Shown here: piece after piece, positions 1 through 7,360 of the stretch
How the letters are laid out: each line of letters opens with the position of its first letter
How positions within the stretch are numbered: the first letter of the stretch is position 1
DNA from: a virus
Virus record (IMG/VR): IMGVR_UViG_3300045922_000523
Location: 1-41,013 of that record
Strand: one strand, 5' to 3'
DNA: 41,013 nucleotides
Translations under genes and position numbers: made by a program
Notes under the pieces: generated by a model
Seen by the model: the letters and a program-made list of their open reading frames with translations, nothing else
The model's database searches: none
Told to the model about the DNA's origin: nothing

Positions 1-127
1 CCGACAACATCGACCGGCGGATCACCGGGTATGGCTGCGCCTGCCCCGACACGTCGGCTCCCACCACCCCGGCGGTGGTGCTCGACCCGTTCGGTGGGAC
101 AGGCACAACCGCGATGGCCGCCCGAGC
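1..127 (+). repeat. 127-bp exact direct repeat, copy 1
   Basis: Bases 1-127 match 39972-40098 without a mismatch. Base 128 is A where base 40099 is G, and the copies are only similar after that. An exact match of 127 bases starting at the first base of a contig is what a de Bruijn assembler run with k=127 leaves at a graph branch. Confidence 0.9.
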
Positions 128-263
128 ACTCGGCCGTGCCGGCATCTCCCTCGACCTGTCGTGGGACTACTGCCGTCTCGCCCAGTGGCGCATCTGGGAG
201 AGCGACGACCGGGTGAAGGTCGAGGCCCGGACGAACCGTGACCGTCAGCAGGTGTTGCTGTGA
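3..263 (+). CDS. DNA N4/N6 methylase, C-terminal fragment cut by window start
   Basis: Open from the first base in frame 3 to the stop at 263. It contains DPFGGTGTT, the AdoMet-binding motif I of amino-methyltransferases in which the catalytic TSPPY motif comes first and motif I last. After motif I the sequence GISLDLSWDYCRLAQWRI fits the usual end of such enzymes. The N-terminal half is missing because the window begins inside the gene. The first 127 bases are identical to 39972-40098 in a second methylase copy, after which the two diverge. It could be a second paralogue, or a strain variant of that copy joined at an assembly branch. Confidence 0.85.
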   Translation, partial: DNIDRRITGYGCACPDTSAPTTPAVVLDPFGGTGTTAMAARALGRAGISLDLSWDYCRLAQWRIWESDDRVKVEARTNRDRQQVLL

Positions 264-272
264 GGAGGAGAG

Positions 273-365
273 ATGAGCGTCCCGGTCCTCTCGCTCGGCT
301 GGGCGGTCGTGTTGCTCGTCGTCGTCTGGGCGCTGCTCGCGGTCGCGACGAGAGGGCGGCAGTGA
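273..365 (+). CDS. Single-span membrane peptide, 30 aa
   Basis: ATG at 273 follows a strong GGAGGAG ribosome site at 263-270 directly after the methylase stop. The peptide is one hydrophobic segment (residues 5-25, rich in Val, Leu and Trp) with a TRGRQ tail, so it is probably a one-pass membrane peptide with the Arg end in the cytoplasm. The stop overlaps the GTG of the next ORF, as in the following small genes. Function unknown. Confidence 0.55.
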   Translation: MSVPVLSLGWAVVLLVVVWALLAVATRGRQ

Positions 366-469
366 GCCCGCCGAGCCGCCACCGCTTCCGGCCCGCGCCC
401 GGCCGACCGTTGGAATGCGCGATCTGCGGGCGGCGCCCCGAGGTGCACGTCGAGGAGACGGACCGGTGA
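362..469 (+). CDS. Small CxxC protein, 35 aa
   Basis: GTG at 362 overlaps the previous stop. The product is basic at the N-terminus and carries a single CAIC pair followed by Arg-rich residues and an acidic tail. One CxxC pair could be half of a zinc site completed in a dimer or with a partner. I do not recognise a family. Tight overlaps on both sides support it as a gene. Confidence 0.5.
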   Translation: MSPPSRHRFRPAPGRPLECAICGRRPEVHVEETDR

Positions 470-570
470 CGCCCACCTCGATCGTGTGCGGGTCGTGCGG
501 TCATCTCGAGGACGTGCACGAGCTCGACCGGTGGGCCGAGTGGCGGGACCACGGTGGAGGCGACGCGTGA
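466..570 (+). CDS. Small zinc-knuckle-like protein, 34 aa
   Basis: GTG at 466 overlaps the upstream stop by four bases. Near the start there is CGSCGH, and later EDVHEL and a DHGGG tail, so two Cys and several His could hold one zinc. It is shorter than any family I can name. Its value as a gene call rests on the chain of GTGA overlaps from 362 to 713. Confidence 0.5.
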   Translation: MTPTSIVCGSCGHLEDVHELDRWAEWRDHGGGDA

Positions 571-713
571 TCCGCCTGCGCTGCATCGTCTGGGTCTGGG
601 CGCCTGACGACGACGCCGCCGATCAGGTGCTGCGCGCGATCACGCGCATCGCCACCTCGACACCAGACGTCGAGATCGCCGTGCGCGAGGAATGGCGGGA
701 GGCCGTGCCATGA
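567..713 (+). CDS. Small hypothetical protein, 48 aa
   Basis: GTG at 567 overlaps the stop at 570. The product begins MIRLRCIVWVWAPDDDAADQ and continues with a helix and a VEIAVREEW strand, suggesting a small beta-alpha-beta fold. It resembles the 45-aa product at 35288-35425 (shared MI..., VWV.A, D.DADR/DAADQ, EE.R pattern), so the two are probably paralogues. Function unknown. Confidence 0.6.
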   Translation: MIRLRCIVWVWAPDDDAADQVLRAITRIATSTPDVEIAVREEWREAVP

Positions 714-796
714 GCACACAGCTCGAGCGTCGCGGCCCCGAGCCGCTCGACGTCAAGCGCGCCGAGCCCGCTCCACCGCGCGCCGCGCCGAAGTGA
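710..796 (+). CDS. Very small Pro/Ala-rich ORF, 28 aa
   Basis: ATG at 710 overlaps the previous stop (ATGA). The product is hydrophilic, with an RRGPEPLDVKRAEP core and a Pro-Ala tail. No family recognised. It is the last ORF before a 368-bp non-coding stretch, and its stop codon region overlaps the palindromic site at 794-808. Confidence 0.4.
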   Translation: MSTQLERRGPEPLDVKRAEPAPPRAAPK

Positions 797-808
797 GAAT
801 CGTTCTCA
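794..808. promoter_or_regulatory. 15-bp palindromic operator-like site, Zur-box-like
   Basis: TGAGAATCGTTCTCA has perfect 6-bp arms around a 3-bp centre. The same 15-mer occurs at 17053-17067, and a 13/15 match lies at 17032-17046. The symmetry and the TGA..TCA ends resemble the 15-bp sites bound by actinobacterial Zur/FurB proteins. Which gene it would control here is unclear; the next gene starts 357 bp downstream. Confidence 0.45.
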
Positions 809-1164
809 GACTGCCGCGCCCCTCGGCCGCAGCCGGGCTCCCAAGGCTCGAGGTCGCGACTCGCACCGGCGGCTGGTGATACACCGGTGTCCACGGTCGT
901 TACACCCCTGGTCACAGGCGTGGGTGTCGGCATCCGCCTGATCGCGTGCAGGCGCCCCCGTGCGATGGCGTGGGTGTCGGCATCCGCCTGATCGCGTGCA
1001 GGCGCCCCCGTGCAGGCGCCCCCGTGCGATGCGCAGGCGGGGCGCGAGCCCTCCGGGCCGGCCGGGGCGCCCCCCCCACCCCCGCGCGCGGCCGGGCCTG
1101 CGCGCATGGAGCCTCCCCCCGCGTACATGCCGGAGTGTCTGTAGTTGATCGTTTGGAGGTGGTG
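797..1164. other. Non-coding gap between small ORFs and lysis cassette
   Basis: No convincing gene in 368 bp. It holds the tandem repeat at 917-1027 and, at about 1050-1110, a G/C-run segment with GGGGCGCCCC palindromes that could form a strong hairpin. A ribosome site GGAGG at 1155-1159 serves the next gene. It could be a regulatory or packaging region, but nothing in the sequence decides this. Confidence 0.6.
917..1027. repeat. 50-bp tandem repeat with partial third copy
   Basis: A 47-base block beginning GGCGTGGGTGTCGG and ending CCCCCGTGC occurs at 917-963 and again at 967-1013 (period 50 bp). A third partial copy of its end, AGGCGCCCCCGTGC, follows at 1014-1027. It sits in the long non-coding gap upstream of the lysis genes. 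Confidence 0.9.
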
Positions 1165-1308
1165 ATGCCTGGTTCGCGTGATCGTGCGTTGGAGGATCGG
1201 GTGTTGGGCGTGCCGAAGGCCGGGGGGTCGGTGCGTGCTCGTCCGGATGGGCCGCGGGATGGGCGCGAGCGGGTGCGGGTGCGGCCGCGGGGGGTGTATC
1301 GGCGGTGA
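1165..1308 (+). CDS. Small Arg-rich hypothetical protein, 47 aa
   Basis: ATG at 1165 is preceded by GGAGG at 1155-1159. The product is highly basic and polar (RDRALEDRVLG, then RARPDGPRDGRERVRVRPRG). No family recognised. Its stop overlaps the GTG of the holin-like gene, so it belongs to the lysis operon. From here to about 2600 the DNA prefers GTG and TCG codons on the coding strand and is visibly G/T-richer than neighbouring genes. Confidence 0.6.
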   Translation: MPGSRDRALEDRVLGVPKAGGSVRARPDGPRDGRERVRVRPRGVYRR

Positions 1309-1652
1309 GGTGGGAGTCGGAGCCGGCGAAGGTCGTGGGTTGGTTGGTGGCGGTCGTGGTGTCGGTGTGTGCGGTGCTGGTCGAGGTGTTGAACGACGTG
1401 CTGCCCGTGTTGCCCGAGAGGTGGCGGGACGAGGTTCGGGTGGCGTCGGGCGTGGTGGTGGTCGTGTCGGTGGTGGCGTCGCGGGTGCAGGCGTTGGTGA
1501 CGCGTGGGCGGGTGTTCGCGCCGGCGACGGTGGATGGTCTCGTGGAGGGGTTGCAGGTGGCGGCGGACGAGCGGGCGCGTGATGTTCGTGACGTGGCGGC
1601 GATGACGTCGCGGTTCGTGTCGACGAACCCGGTGAGGGATCCTCGTGGCTGA
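1305..1652 (+). CDS. Holin-like two-span membrane protein, 115 aa
   Basis: GTG at 1305 overlaps the upstream stop. There are two hydrophobic segments, about residues 11-37 (VVGWLVAVVVSVCAVLVEV) and 46-64 (VRVASGVVVVVSVVASRV), followed by a charged helical tail. Size, topology and position immediately before the endolysin match a phage holin, which would form membrane lesions that release the lysozyme. Holins have little sequence conservation, so this is inferred from topology and context. The 3' end overlaps the endolysin start by 8 bp. Confidence 0.65.
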   Translation: MRWESEPAKVVGWLVAVVVSVCAVLVEVLNDVLPVLPERWRDEVRVASGVVVVVSVVASRVQALVTRGRVFAPATVDGLVEGLQVAADERARDVRDVAAMTSRFVSTNPVRDPRG

Positions 1653-2616
1653 TGCCTTGGATGTGGCGTCGTGGCAGGGGGAGATCGACGGGGCGGCGAT
1701 CCGTGATGCGGAGACGGGCCGGGTCGGCCTGGTGGTCGTGAAGGTGTCCGAGGGGTTGTGGGCGTCGAACCCGTACCGGTCACAGCAGGTCGGCTCGACG
1801 TTGGAGGCGGGGATGCGGGTGGGGGCGTATCACTTCGCCCGCCCGGACGTGTCGGACGCGTCGGGGGTGGTCGAGGCGGATGTGTTCGTGCGGAACCTGG
1901 GGCGGGTGGCGGATGCGCCGCGTCCGGTGCTGGCGTTGGATCTGGAGCCGTTCCCTGGGATAGCGTGGCCGCTCGACGCGGGCCGGACGGTGCGGTACGC
2001 GGTGGCGTGGCTGGATCGGGTGCGCGAGCTGGTGCCGCACGCGGATGTGTGGTGGTACTCGTACCCGGCGTTCATCTCGTCGTTCCTGCCACGCGAGGAG
2101 AACCTCGATCGGTATGGCTGCTGGATCGCGGACCCGTCCGCGTGGGAGCGGCAGTTCACGCCGCGGACGGGTGGGCGCGAGTGGGTGTTGCACCAGATCG
2201 GTGTCGGCCCGCACGCAGGGGTGAACGGTAACGTGGATCTCAACGTGTTCGGGCCGGCGTACGTGGCAGGCCCGCGGGAGGAGCCGGAGATGAAGTCGCT
2301 GCTGGTGCATTACCCGAACGATCATCGGATCTTCGTGTACGACCCGGCGAACCACACCAAGACGCTGGTGCCGTCACTCGAGGTGCTCGACGGGTTGAAG
2401 CATCTCGCGCCGCGGACGGGACTGATCGTGGACGGGCCGGACAACGGGGCGTACGAGGCGAACGCGGCGTTCCTCGACTCGGCGATGACGCTGGAGCCGG
2501 CGGACGTGGTGCCGGGGGTGTTGACGCCGGAGCAGCGCGCGGCGGTCGCGCAGGTGCAGATGGACGCCGAGCAACTGGCCGAGTCGGCGGCGCGGCTCGC
2601 GGAGGCGTTGGGGTAG
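1645..2616 (+). CDS. Endolysin, GH25 muramidase, 323 aa
   Basis: Glycoside hydrolase family 25 lysozyme that would cut the beta-1,4 bond between N-acetylmuramic acid and N-acetylglucosamine at the end of infection. Visible family features are DVASWQG (Asp6), VVKVSEG, YHFARP (62-67), LALDLEP with Asp99 and Glu101 as the acidic catalytic pair, WWYSYPAF, and DLNVF (198-202). The catalytic domain ends near residue 205. The last ~115 residues are a separate C-terminal part, possibly cell-wall binding, with a helical end. There is no signal peptide, so release would need the neighbouring holin. GTG start at 1645 overlaps the holin-like gene. Confidence 0.92.
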   Translation: MADALDVASWQGEIDGAAIRDAETGRVGLVVVKVSEGLWASNPYRSQQVGSTLEAGMRVGAYHFARPDVSDASGVVEADVFVRNLGRVADAPRPVLALDLEPFPGIAWPLDAGRTVRYAVAWLDRVRELVPHADVWWYSYPAFISSFLPREENLDRYGCWIADPSAWERQFTPRTGGREWVLHQIGVGPHAGVNGNVDLNVFGPAYVAGPREEPEMKSLLVHYPNDHRIFVYDPANHTKTLVPSLEVLDGLKHLAPRTGLIVDGPDNGAYEANAAFLDSAMTLEPADVVPGVLTPEQRAAVAQVQMDAEQLAESAARLAEALG

Positions 2617-2654
2617 GCCGCGGTAGCCCGGATGTGCCCGCATCGGAGGTTCCC

Positions 2655-2837
2655 GTGATCGGCGCGCAGGTCCCCGACACGTATCTCGTCACGGCGATCA
2701 CGCTCGGGTTCGGCGTCGTCGTCAGCATGGTCGCCTGGTCGTTGCGGCTGCTGTTGAAGATCTCGGAGACGGTGGCCCGTCACGACGAGCGGATCCGGGA
2801 CCTCGAGGATGCCAGGCGGATCCCGCCGCATTGGTAG
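2655..2837 (+). CDS. Small membrane protein with coiled coil, 60 aa
   Basis: GTG at 2655 was chosen because GGAGG at 2645-2649 is correctly spaced; a longer in-frame start at 2634 lacks this. One hydrophobic segment (LVTAITLGFGVVVSMVAWSL) is followed by a charged helix, ISETVARHDERIRDLED. This layout is common in small phage lysis-associated proteins (a second holin, antiholin or similar). It overlaps the next ORF if that one starts at 2809. Confidence 0.65.
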   Translation: MIGAQVPDTYLVTAITLGFGVVVSMVAWSLRLLLKISETVARHDERIRDLEDARRIPPHW

Positions 2838-3066
2838 CGGCCCGGCGTGGTTGTGCGTCGCGCTGCTCGTCGGTGGCTACGACCTGTGGGCGTTGCGGAC
2901 GCGGCGCGAGACGATGAGCGCCGGGTTCCACCGGGCGTTGCGTCACCCGTTGAGCCGCTGGCCGGTCGTCGTCTCGTGGGCGTACCTGACGGCGCACCTG
3001 TTCGTCGGGCCGGCGTGGACGTGGGACCCGATGCGGAGCGTGACGGCACGTGCTGACTCTCCCTGA
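2809..3066 (+). CDS. Two-span membrane protein of actinophage type, 85 aa
   Basis: The segment LCVALLVGGYDLWALRTRRETMSA and a second one near WPVVVSWAYLTAHLFVG, ending TWDP, match a small membrane protein often found near lysis or terminase genes in actinobacteriophages. The start is uncertain: ATG 2809 overlaps the previous gene by 29 bp, while TTG 2851 would avoid this. It overlaps the terminase start by 17 bp. The exact role is not known; involvement in lysis is an inference from position. Confidence 0.7.
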   Translation: MPGGSRRIGSGPAWLCVALLVGGYDLWALRTRRETMSAGFHRALRHPLSRWPVVVSWAYLTAHLFVGPAWTWDPMRSVTARADSP

Positions 3067-4678
3067 CGTCGGCTTCGACGATCTCGACCCGGAGATCGCG
3101 AAGGCCGTCCAGGAGATGATCGACGCCGCGGCGGACATCCCTCCGCAGGTGTACCCGGAGTTCGAGCGGCGGCTCGACGAGCTGCTGATGCGCGGCTCCC
3201 CGTCGCGGATGGCGATGCGCGTGTCGTCGGGCATGTGGAAGCCGTACCGGCATCTGGTGTTCCTGAACATGCAGCTCGTGAGGCTCGCACGGCGCGAGAT
3301 CACCCGTCTGCTGGTGACGATGCCGCCGCAGCACGGCAAGAGCTGGACGTGCTCCAAGTACTTCCCGGCCTGGTACCTCAAGCGGTTCCCCGACCATCGG
3401 ATCATCCTCGCGTCCTACGAGGCCGACTTCGCCGCGACGTGGGGTGGCGAGGTCCGCGATGTCATCGAAGCCGAGCCGGAGGTGTTCGGCTTCACCGTCG
3501 ACCGCCGATCGAAAGCACGCAACCGCTGGTCGCTGCGCGGCCATCTCGGCGGGATGCACACGGCCGGGATCGGCGGGCCGATCACCGGGAAGGGCGCGCA
3601 CCTGTTCATCATCGACGACCCGGTGAAGAACGACGTCGAGGCGCAGTCCGAGGCGATCCAGGAACGCAACTGGAACTGGTACCGGACCGTCGCGCACACC
3701 CGTCTACGGCGCGACGAGGACGGCACGATGCCGGCGGTGATCCTGCTCATCCAGACCCGCTGGCACGAGGCGGACCTGGCCGGGAAGATCCTCGACGAGC
3801 ACGGCGAACGGTGGGAGGTCGTGAACCTGCCGGCGCTCGCCGAGGAAGGCGACCCGCTCGGTCGGCGACCCGGTGAGCCGCTCTGCCCCGAGCTGCACCC
3901 GCTCGAGGATCTCGAGGAGGCACGCGCGGTCTCGGCGAGCGCCTGGTCGGCGTTGTACCAGCAGCGGCCCACCGCAGAAGGTGGAGGCCGGTTCCGGCGC
4001 CAGAACTTCCGCTACTGGTCGACGGCGCGTGCCGACCAGGACTACTACCGCCTGCACGGGCCGCTCGGTGACGAGCTCGTCCCGAAGGCCGGTGCACTCC
4101 GGTTCACGACGATCGACCTGGCCGGCACGACGAAACGCAAGTCCGACTGGTCGGTGTTCGCGGTGTGGGACCTGATCCCCGCGCGGATCGACAACGAGGG
4201 CCGGGATCGGCCGTCGTTGTTGCTGCTCGTTGACCGTGTGCGCGAGCGGGTCGAGTCGGTCGACCATCTGCACCTGCTGGAGCAGGTCGACGCGATGTAC
4301 GACCCGGCGTGGCATGGCATCGAGGAGGAGAAGTTCGGGCTGACGCTGGTGCAGTCGGCGATCCGCTCCGGGTTCCCGATCATCCCGCTGCCCACCGACC
4401 GCGACAAGTGGGTGCGGTCCGAGATCGCCGCTACGATGATCGCGAACGGGAGGATCTTCTTCCCTCGCGCGGCTCCGTGGCTCTCCGAGTGGGAGCACGA
4501 GCTGCTGCTGTTCCCGAACGCGGCGCACGACGATCAGGTCGACGTGCTCTCGCACGCGGCGATCGTCGCCGATCAGCGTCGTTCGCGACCGAAGCGCACC
4601 GAGCCGCGTTCGGTGCGTGAGCGCCTCCGCCGCGCGCGTGCCCGCCGTCCCGTCCATCCCGTCCTCGGACGTCTGTGA
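3050..4678 (+). CDS. terL: Terminase large subunit, 542 aa
   Basis: ATP-driven DNA-packaging motor with a nuclease domain that cuts concatemers. Walker A is MPPQHGKS (residues 91-98) and Walker B is LFIIDDP (185-191). The coupling motif lies in LLIQTRWHE. The RNase H-like nuclease domain shows FTTIDLAG with an acidic residue near 350 and the terminal AAHDDQVDVLSHA. Length fits complete TerL proteins. GTG start at 3050 overlaps the upstream ORF. No typical small terminase lies directly upstream; the small HTH protein at 21658-21900 is a remote candidate. Confidence 0.95.
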   Translation: MLTLPDVGFDDLDPEIAKAVQEMIDAAADIPPQVYPEFERRLDELLMRGSPSRMAMRVSSGMWKPYRHLVFLNMQLVRLARREITRLLVTMPPQHGKSWTCSKYFPAWYLKRFPDHRIILASYEADFAATWGGEVRDVIEAEPEVFGFTVDRRSKARNRWSLRGHLGGMHTAGIGGPITGKGAHLFIIDDPVKNDVEAQSEAIQERNWNWYRTVAHTRLRRDEDGTMPAVILLIQTRWHEADLAGKILDEHGERWEVVNLPALAEEGDPLGRRPGEPLCPELHPLEDLEEARAVSASAWSALYQQRPTAEGGGRFRRQNFRYWSTARADQDYYRLHGPLGDELVPKAGALRFTTIDLAGTTKRKSDWSVFAVWDLIPARIDNEGRDRPSLLLLVDRVRERVESVDHLHLLEQVDAMYDPAWHGIEEEKFGLTLVQSAIRSGFPIIPLPTDRDKWVRSEIAATMIANGRIFFPRAAPWLSEWEHELLLFPNAAHDDQVDVLSHAAIVADQRRSRPKRTEPRSVRERLRRARARRPVHPVLGRL

Positions 4679-4688
4679 GGTATGCCCT

Positions 4689-4976
4689 ATGGCTCGCTAC
4701 GCCGCAACCGCGCACATCCGCAGGACCGTGAGGCTCGACGGCCACAGGGTCGCCTTCGCGGTCCACGTCCACGAGAACGGCGCGGAGTCGGAGCTGCGCG
4801 TCCGCGGCGCGGGGATCGGCAGGCACATGCTGCGCGCGCGCCTCGACCGCGGCGGCGCCACGTTCGACCAGGAGATCGGCGCGGAGTGGGTCGGTGACGA
4901 GCTCGAGCTCCCGCTGCCGTTCATCCCACACAAGGCGATCGTCACGTTCGACGGGCATGACGAGATCCGGTTCTGA
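4689..4976 (+). CDS. Hypothetical beta-rich protein, 95 aa
   Basis: ATG 4689 follows GAGG at the end of terL. The product has alternating strands (RRTVRLDGHRVAFAVHVHENG, LELPLPFIPHKAIVTFDGHDEI) and no cysteine, so a small beta-sandwich or barrel is likely. It opens a run of small proteins between terminase and portal, where such genes often encode decoration or minor virion proteins. I do not recognise the family. Confidence 0.7.
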   Translation: MARYAATAHIRRTVRLDGHRVAFAVHVHENGAESELRVRGAGIGRHMLRARLDRGGATFDQEIGAEWVGDELELPLPFIPHKAIVTFDGHDEIRF

Positions 4977-4991
4977 GCAAGGAGCAGGCCA

Positions 4992-5309
4992 ATGGCACTC
5001 ACGTTGACGAAGCAGTCCCGCAGTCGCGCCGGTCACCGGCAGGAGGTCGTGTTCGACTTCGTGTTCGACTCGTCGTACGCGACGGGTGGTGAGTCGCTCA
5101 CCCCGGAGGACCTCGGGTTGAAGCAGATCGAGACGCTGGACGTGGTGGAGTCCCCGGACGGCTACTCGTTCACCTACGACCGGGCGAGCAAGAAGCTCCT
5201 CGCGTTCCGGTACGACTACCCGAACGCGAGCGCAGGCCCGGCGATCGAGGTGCCGAACGGCACGAACCTCTCGGCGGTCAACGGCCGGCTCGTCGCACGA
5301 GGGTTCTGA
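4992..5309 (+). CDS. Small virion-associated protein candidate, 105 aa
   Basis: ATG 4992 has AAGGAG upstream. The product contains VVESPDGYSFTYDRASKKL, then AFRYDYPNASAG and VPNGTNLSAVNGRLVARGF. That pattern recurs in short proteins encoded next to capsid or tail genes of many unrelated phages, which suggests a capsid-decorating or minor structural role. The function is not established. It is followed six bases later by a gene of similar size and composition. Confidence 0.7.
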   Translation: MALTLTKQSRSRAGHRQEVVFDFVFDSSYATGGESLTPEDLGLKQIETLDVVESPDGYSFTYDRASKKLLAFRYDYPNASAGPAIEVPNGTNLSAVNGRLVARGF

Positions 5310-5314
5310 GCCGC

Positions 5315-5704
5315 ATGGGCGCGGGGAAGTTCACGTACAAGGAAGTCACGATCGCGGACGGCGCGTCGCTGTCGGACGAGGCGAGCCTGATCGGCCATCA
5401 GCTCGTCGCGATCTACGTGCCGGCGGGGATCGAGGGGACGGCGCTGACGTTCCAGGCCCGTCCGGGTGTGGCGCGTGACCCGAAGGCGCACGCGAACGAG
5501 GCGCTCGCCAACGTGTACGACGACGCGGGGACGGAGGTGTCGGTGACGGTCGCCGCGTCGGCACGGTACGTGGCGCTCACCGGGGCGAAGCTCGACGCGT
5601 TGACGGGCTGCGGGGCGGTCAAGGTGCGGTCCGGGACGGCAGCGGCGCCGCAGAACCAGACCGGCGCGATCACCCTCACGCTCGTCCTGCTGCCGATCAC
5701 GTAG
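5315..5704 (+). CDS. Small structural protein candidate, 129 aa
   Basis: Reads FTYKEVTIADGASLSDEASL, then HQLVAIYVPAGIEGTALTFQ, and ends ITLTLVLLPIT. Strands separated by short turns suggest a beta-sandwich. Proteins of this composition accompany the preceding gene in many phage structural modules. It contains no cofactor or catalytic motif. A role in the virion is inferred from position between terminase and portal and from pairing with the upstream gene. Confidence 0.7.
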   Translation: MGAGKFTYKEVTIADGASLSDEASLIGHQLVAIYVPAGIEGTALTFQARPGVARDPKAHANEALANVYDDAGTEVSVTVAASARYVALTGAKLDALTGCGAVKVRSGTAAAPQNQTGAITLTLVLLPIT

Positions 5705-5706
5705 AG

Positions 5707-6429
5707 ATGACGGTGCGGATGCGCCCCGGCGGGCTGCGACGAAGCCGCGTCATCGGAGGGGGCGGTTTCTCCCCGCTCGACGTGCCTGGCCTCGTCGCCT
5801 GGTACGACGCCGCCGACACCTCCACGATCACGCATTCGGGCGGGGCGGTGTCGGAGTGGCGGGACAAGAGCGGCAACGGTTACCACCTGACGCAGGCGAC
5901 GGGCAGCCAACAGCCGACGACGGGGACCGCCACGATCAACGGCCGCAACGTCATGCGGTTCGTGTCGAACGACTTCATGCAGATGGCGTCGAACGCAACC
6001 TGGATGACGTCCTACACCGTCGCCGTGATCGTCCAGGTCGACGCCGCAGCCGAGAACTGGTGGGCGGGGATCGATACCTGCTCGCTGCACCTCGGTCACC
6101 AGAACTCCACCAACGTCTACGTCGGCCACTACGGCAACGACCAGGGCTACACCCACACGGTGACCACCACGCCCAAGATCCACATAGCGTCCTACACGAA
6201 GCCAGGCTCCCGTTGGGTGACCAACGGGAGCCTGATCGGTTCCAGTGGCACGGCCCCGTCGGCGGACCCGAACACCGGCGGCAAGTTCCAGGTCGGCCGT
6301 GGACACTCCTGCGGCGGCGGTTTCCTCACGGGCAACCTCGGCGAAGTCGTGGTGTGCTCGCCGAACATCGGAACCAGCGACGAGGCGGCGCTGACCGCCT
6401 ACCTCAACTCGAAGTGGGCGGTGTTCTGA
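5707..6429 (+). CDS. LamG/concanavalin-like lectin domain protein, 240 aa
   Basis: After a short basic N-terminus, VPGLVAWYDAADTSTIT, VSEWRDKSGNGYHLTQ and MRFVSNDFMQ are typical of concanavalin A-like (LamG) jelly-roll domains in phage and bacterial surface proteins. The C-terminus GNLGEVVVCSPNIGTSDEAA also fits this fold. Such domains often bind glycans, so a receptor-binding or virion-decorating role is likely. It starts two bases after the preceding stop and overlaps the next gene by one base. No enzyme motif is seen. Confidence 0.8.
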   Translation: MTVRMRPGGLRRSRVIGGGGFSPLDVPGLVAWYDAADTSTITHSGGAVSEWRDKSGNGYHLTQATGSQQPTTGTATINGRNVMRFVSNDFMQMASNATWMTSYTVAVIVQVDAAAENWWAGIDTCSLHLGHQNSTNVYVGHYGNDQGYTHTVTTTPKIHIASYTKPGSRWVTNGSLIGSSGTAPSADPNTGGKFQVGRGHSCGGGFLTGNLGEVVVCSPNIGTSDEAALTAYLNSKWAVF

Positions 6430-6770
6430 TGGGTGCGGTCCGTTTCCCCAACGCCGCCGCGTTCACCACCTGGCACGACGCAGCGTGCGCGGCGCGGGGC
6501 ATCCCTCGCCCTGGCCGCAACGCCGCGACGGGCGCGGTCGAGGTCGATGCGTGCTGGACGACCGCCTGGGTCGAACCGCGTCTCGTCAACGGGCAGATCG
6601 TGGTCGAGTTGCCCGACGCGGACATCGCCGCGGACCCGACGCTGAACGCGCTGCCGAGGGTCACCTATGACCCCGAGACCGCGAGGATCGGCGCGGTGCC
6701 GTTAGAGTTCCGCAAGCCGAAACCCGCGACCGTGACGATCGACGGGATCACGTACTCGACAGGAGCCTGA
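6429..6770 (+). CDS. Hypothetical protein following the lectin gene, 113 aa
   Basis: ATG 6429 overlaps the previous TGA. The N-terminal half (FPNAAAFTTWHDAACAARGIP) looks helical. The C-terminal half contains VEVDACWTTAWVEPRL and a beta hairpin at ATVTIDGITYS. Proteins this size directly behind tail-fibre or lectin genes can be accessory or chaperone proteins, but I see no motif that decides it. Function unknown. Confidence 0.65.
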   Translation: MGAVRFPNAAAFTTWHDAACAARGIPRPGRNAATGAVEVDACWTTAWVEPRLVNGQIVVELPDADIAADPTLNALPRVTYDPETARIGAVPLEFRKPKPATVTIDGITYSTGA

Positions 6771-7145
6771 ATGGAACTTCGCGTGCTGCCGACCATCCCA
6801 CCCACCGCGCGCAACAAGAGCTGCACGTTCTGTAACCACGGGCGTCGTGAGCGCGACGGGGGGCTCGAGCGGGTGCTCGACACGGGCATCCACATCGAGT
6901 GGGAAGGCTTCATCGTGGTCTGCGAGACGTGCGTGACCCACATGGGCCGGATGATCGGGCTTCTTACGCCAGCCGACGTCGAGGCGCTCGCGCAGGAGTG
7001 CAAGACGCTGCTGGAGCAGAACGTCGCGCACGAGCAGCGGATCAGCGAGCTCGAGCGGGTCGTCGACGCGCAGCGCGTCCTTCTCGCGGCCGAGGGCCGC
7101 CCGATCGACGAGCCGGATGCGGCCCCAGCAGGAGTGCCGGCGTGA
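6771..7145 (+). CDS. Zinc-ribbon protein with coiled coil, 124 aa
   Basis: CTFC near residue 20 and CETC near residue 52 form a four-Cys zinc ribbon of the CxxC..CxxC type. After it comes a helix (LTPADVEALAQECKTLLEQ) and a coiled coil (EQRISELERVVDAQRVLL), then an acidic, Pro-rich tail. It starts next to the preceding stop codon. DNA or protein binding is likely from the zinc ribbon; the exact role is unknown. Confidence 0.75.
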   Translation: MELRVLPTIPPTARNKSCTFCNHGRRERDGGLERVLDTGIHIEWEGFIVVCETCVTHMGRMIGLLTPADVEALAQECKTLLEQNVAHEQRISELERVVDAQRVLLAAEGRPIDEPDAAPAGVPA

Positions 7146-7360
7146 CCGTCGCGCTCGTCGTCGTCATCGCGGCGCTCATCGTGGAGCGTGTTTGGTCGCA
7201 GCACGTCCACGCGCGCGAGCGTCGGCATCTGACGAACGCGGTGATCGCGAAGCACGGCTCGGAGCTCCTCGCGCTCGATCATGAGCCCCGCAGGCCCGAC
7301 GAGGAGCGCATCCGCGAGCGTGAACGGGCGTACCGGCTCGACAACCCGGTCGGCTACTGA
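7142..7360 (+). CDS. Single-span membrane protein, 72 aa
   Basis: GTG 7142 overlaps the upstream stop. An N-terminal hydrophobic segment (VALVVVIAALIVERVW) is followed by a charged tail with many Arg, His and Glu. The arrangement suggests an anchor with a cytoplasmic tail. The stop overlaps the portal start. No family recognised. Confidence 0.65.
   Translation: MTVALVVVIAALIVERVWSQHVHARERRHLTNAVIAKHGSELLALDHEPRRPDEERIRERERAYRLDNPVGY

Noticed and set aside
1-263. True terminal redundancy of a linear phage genome
   Set aside because: Identity stops after 127 bases, and the second copy is about 0.9 kb from the other end, not at it.
917-1027. CRISPR-like direct repeats
   Set aside because: Only two full copies in tandem, with nothing between them that could be a spacer and no cas gene.
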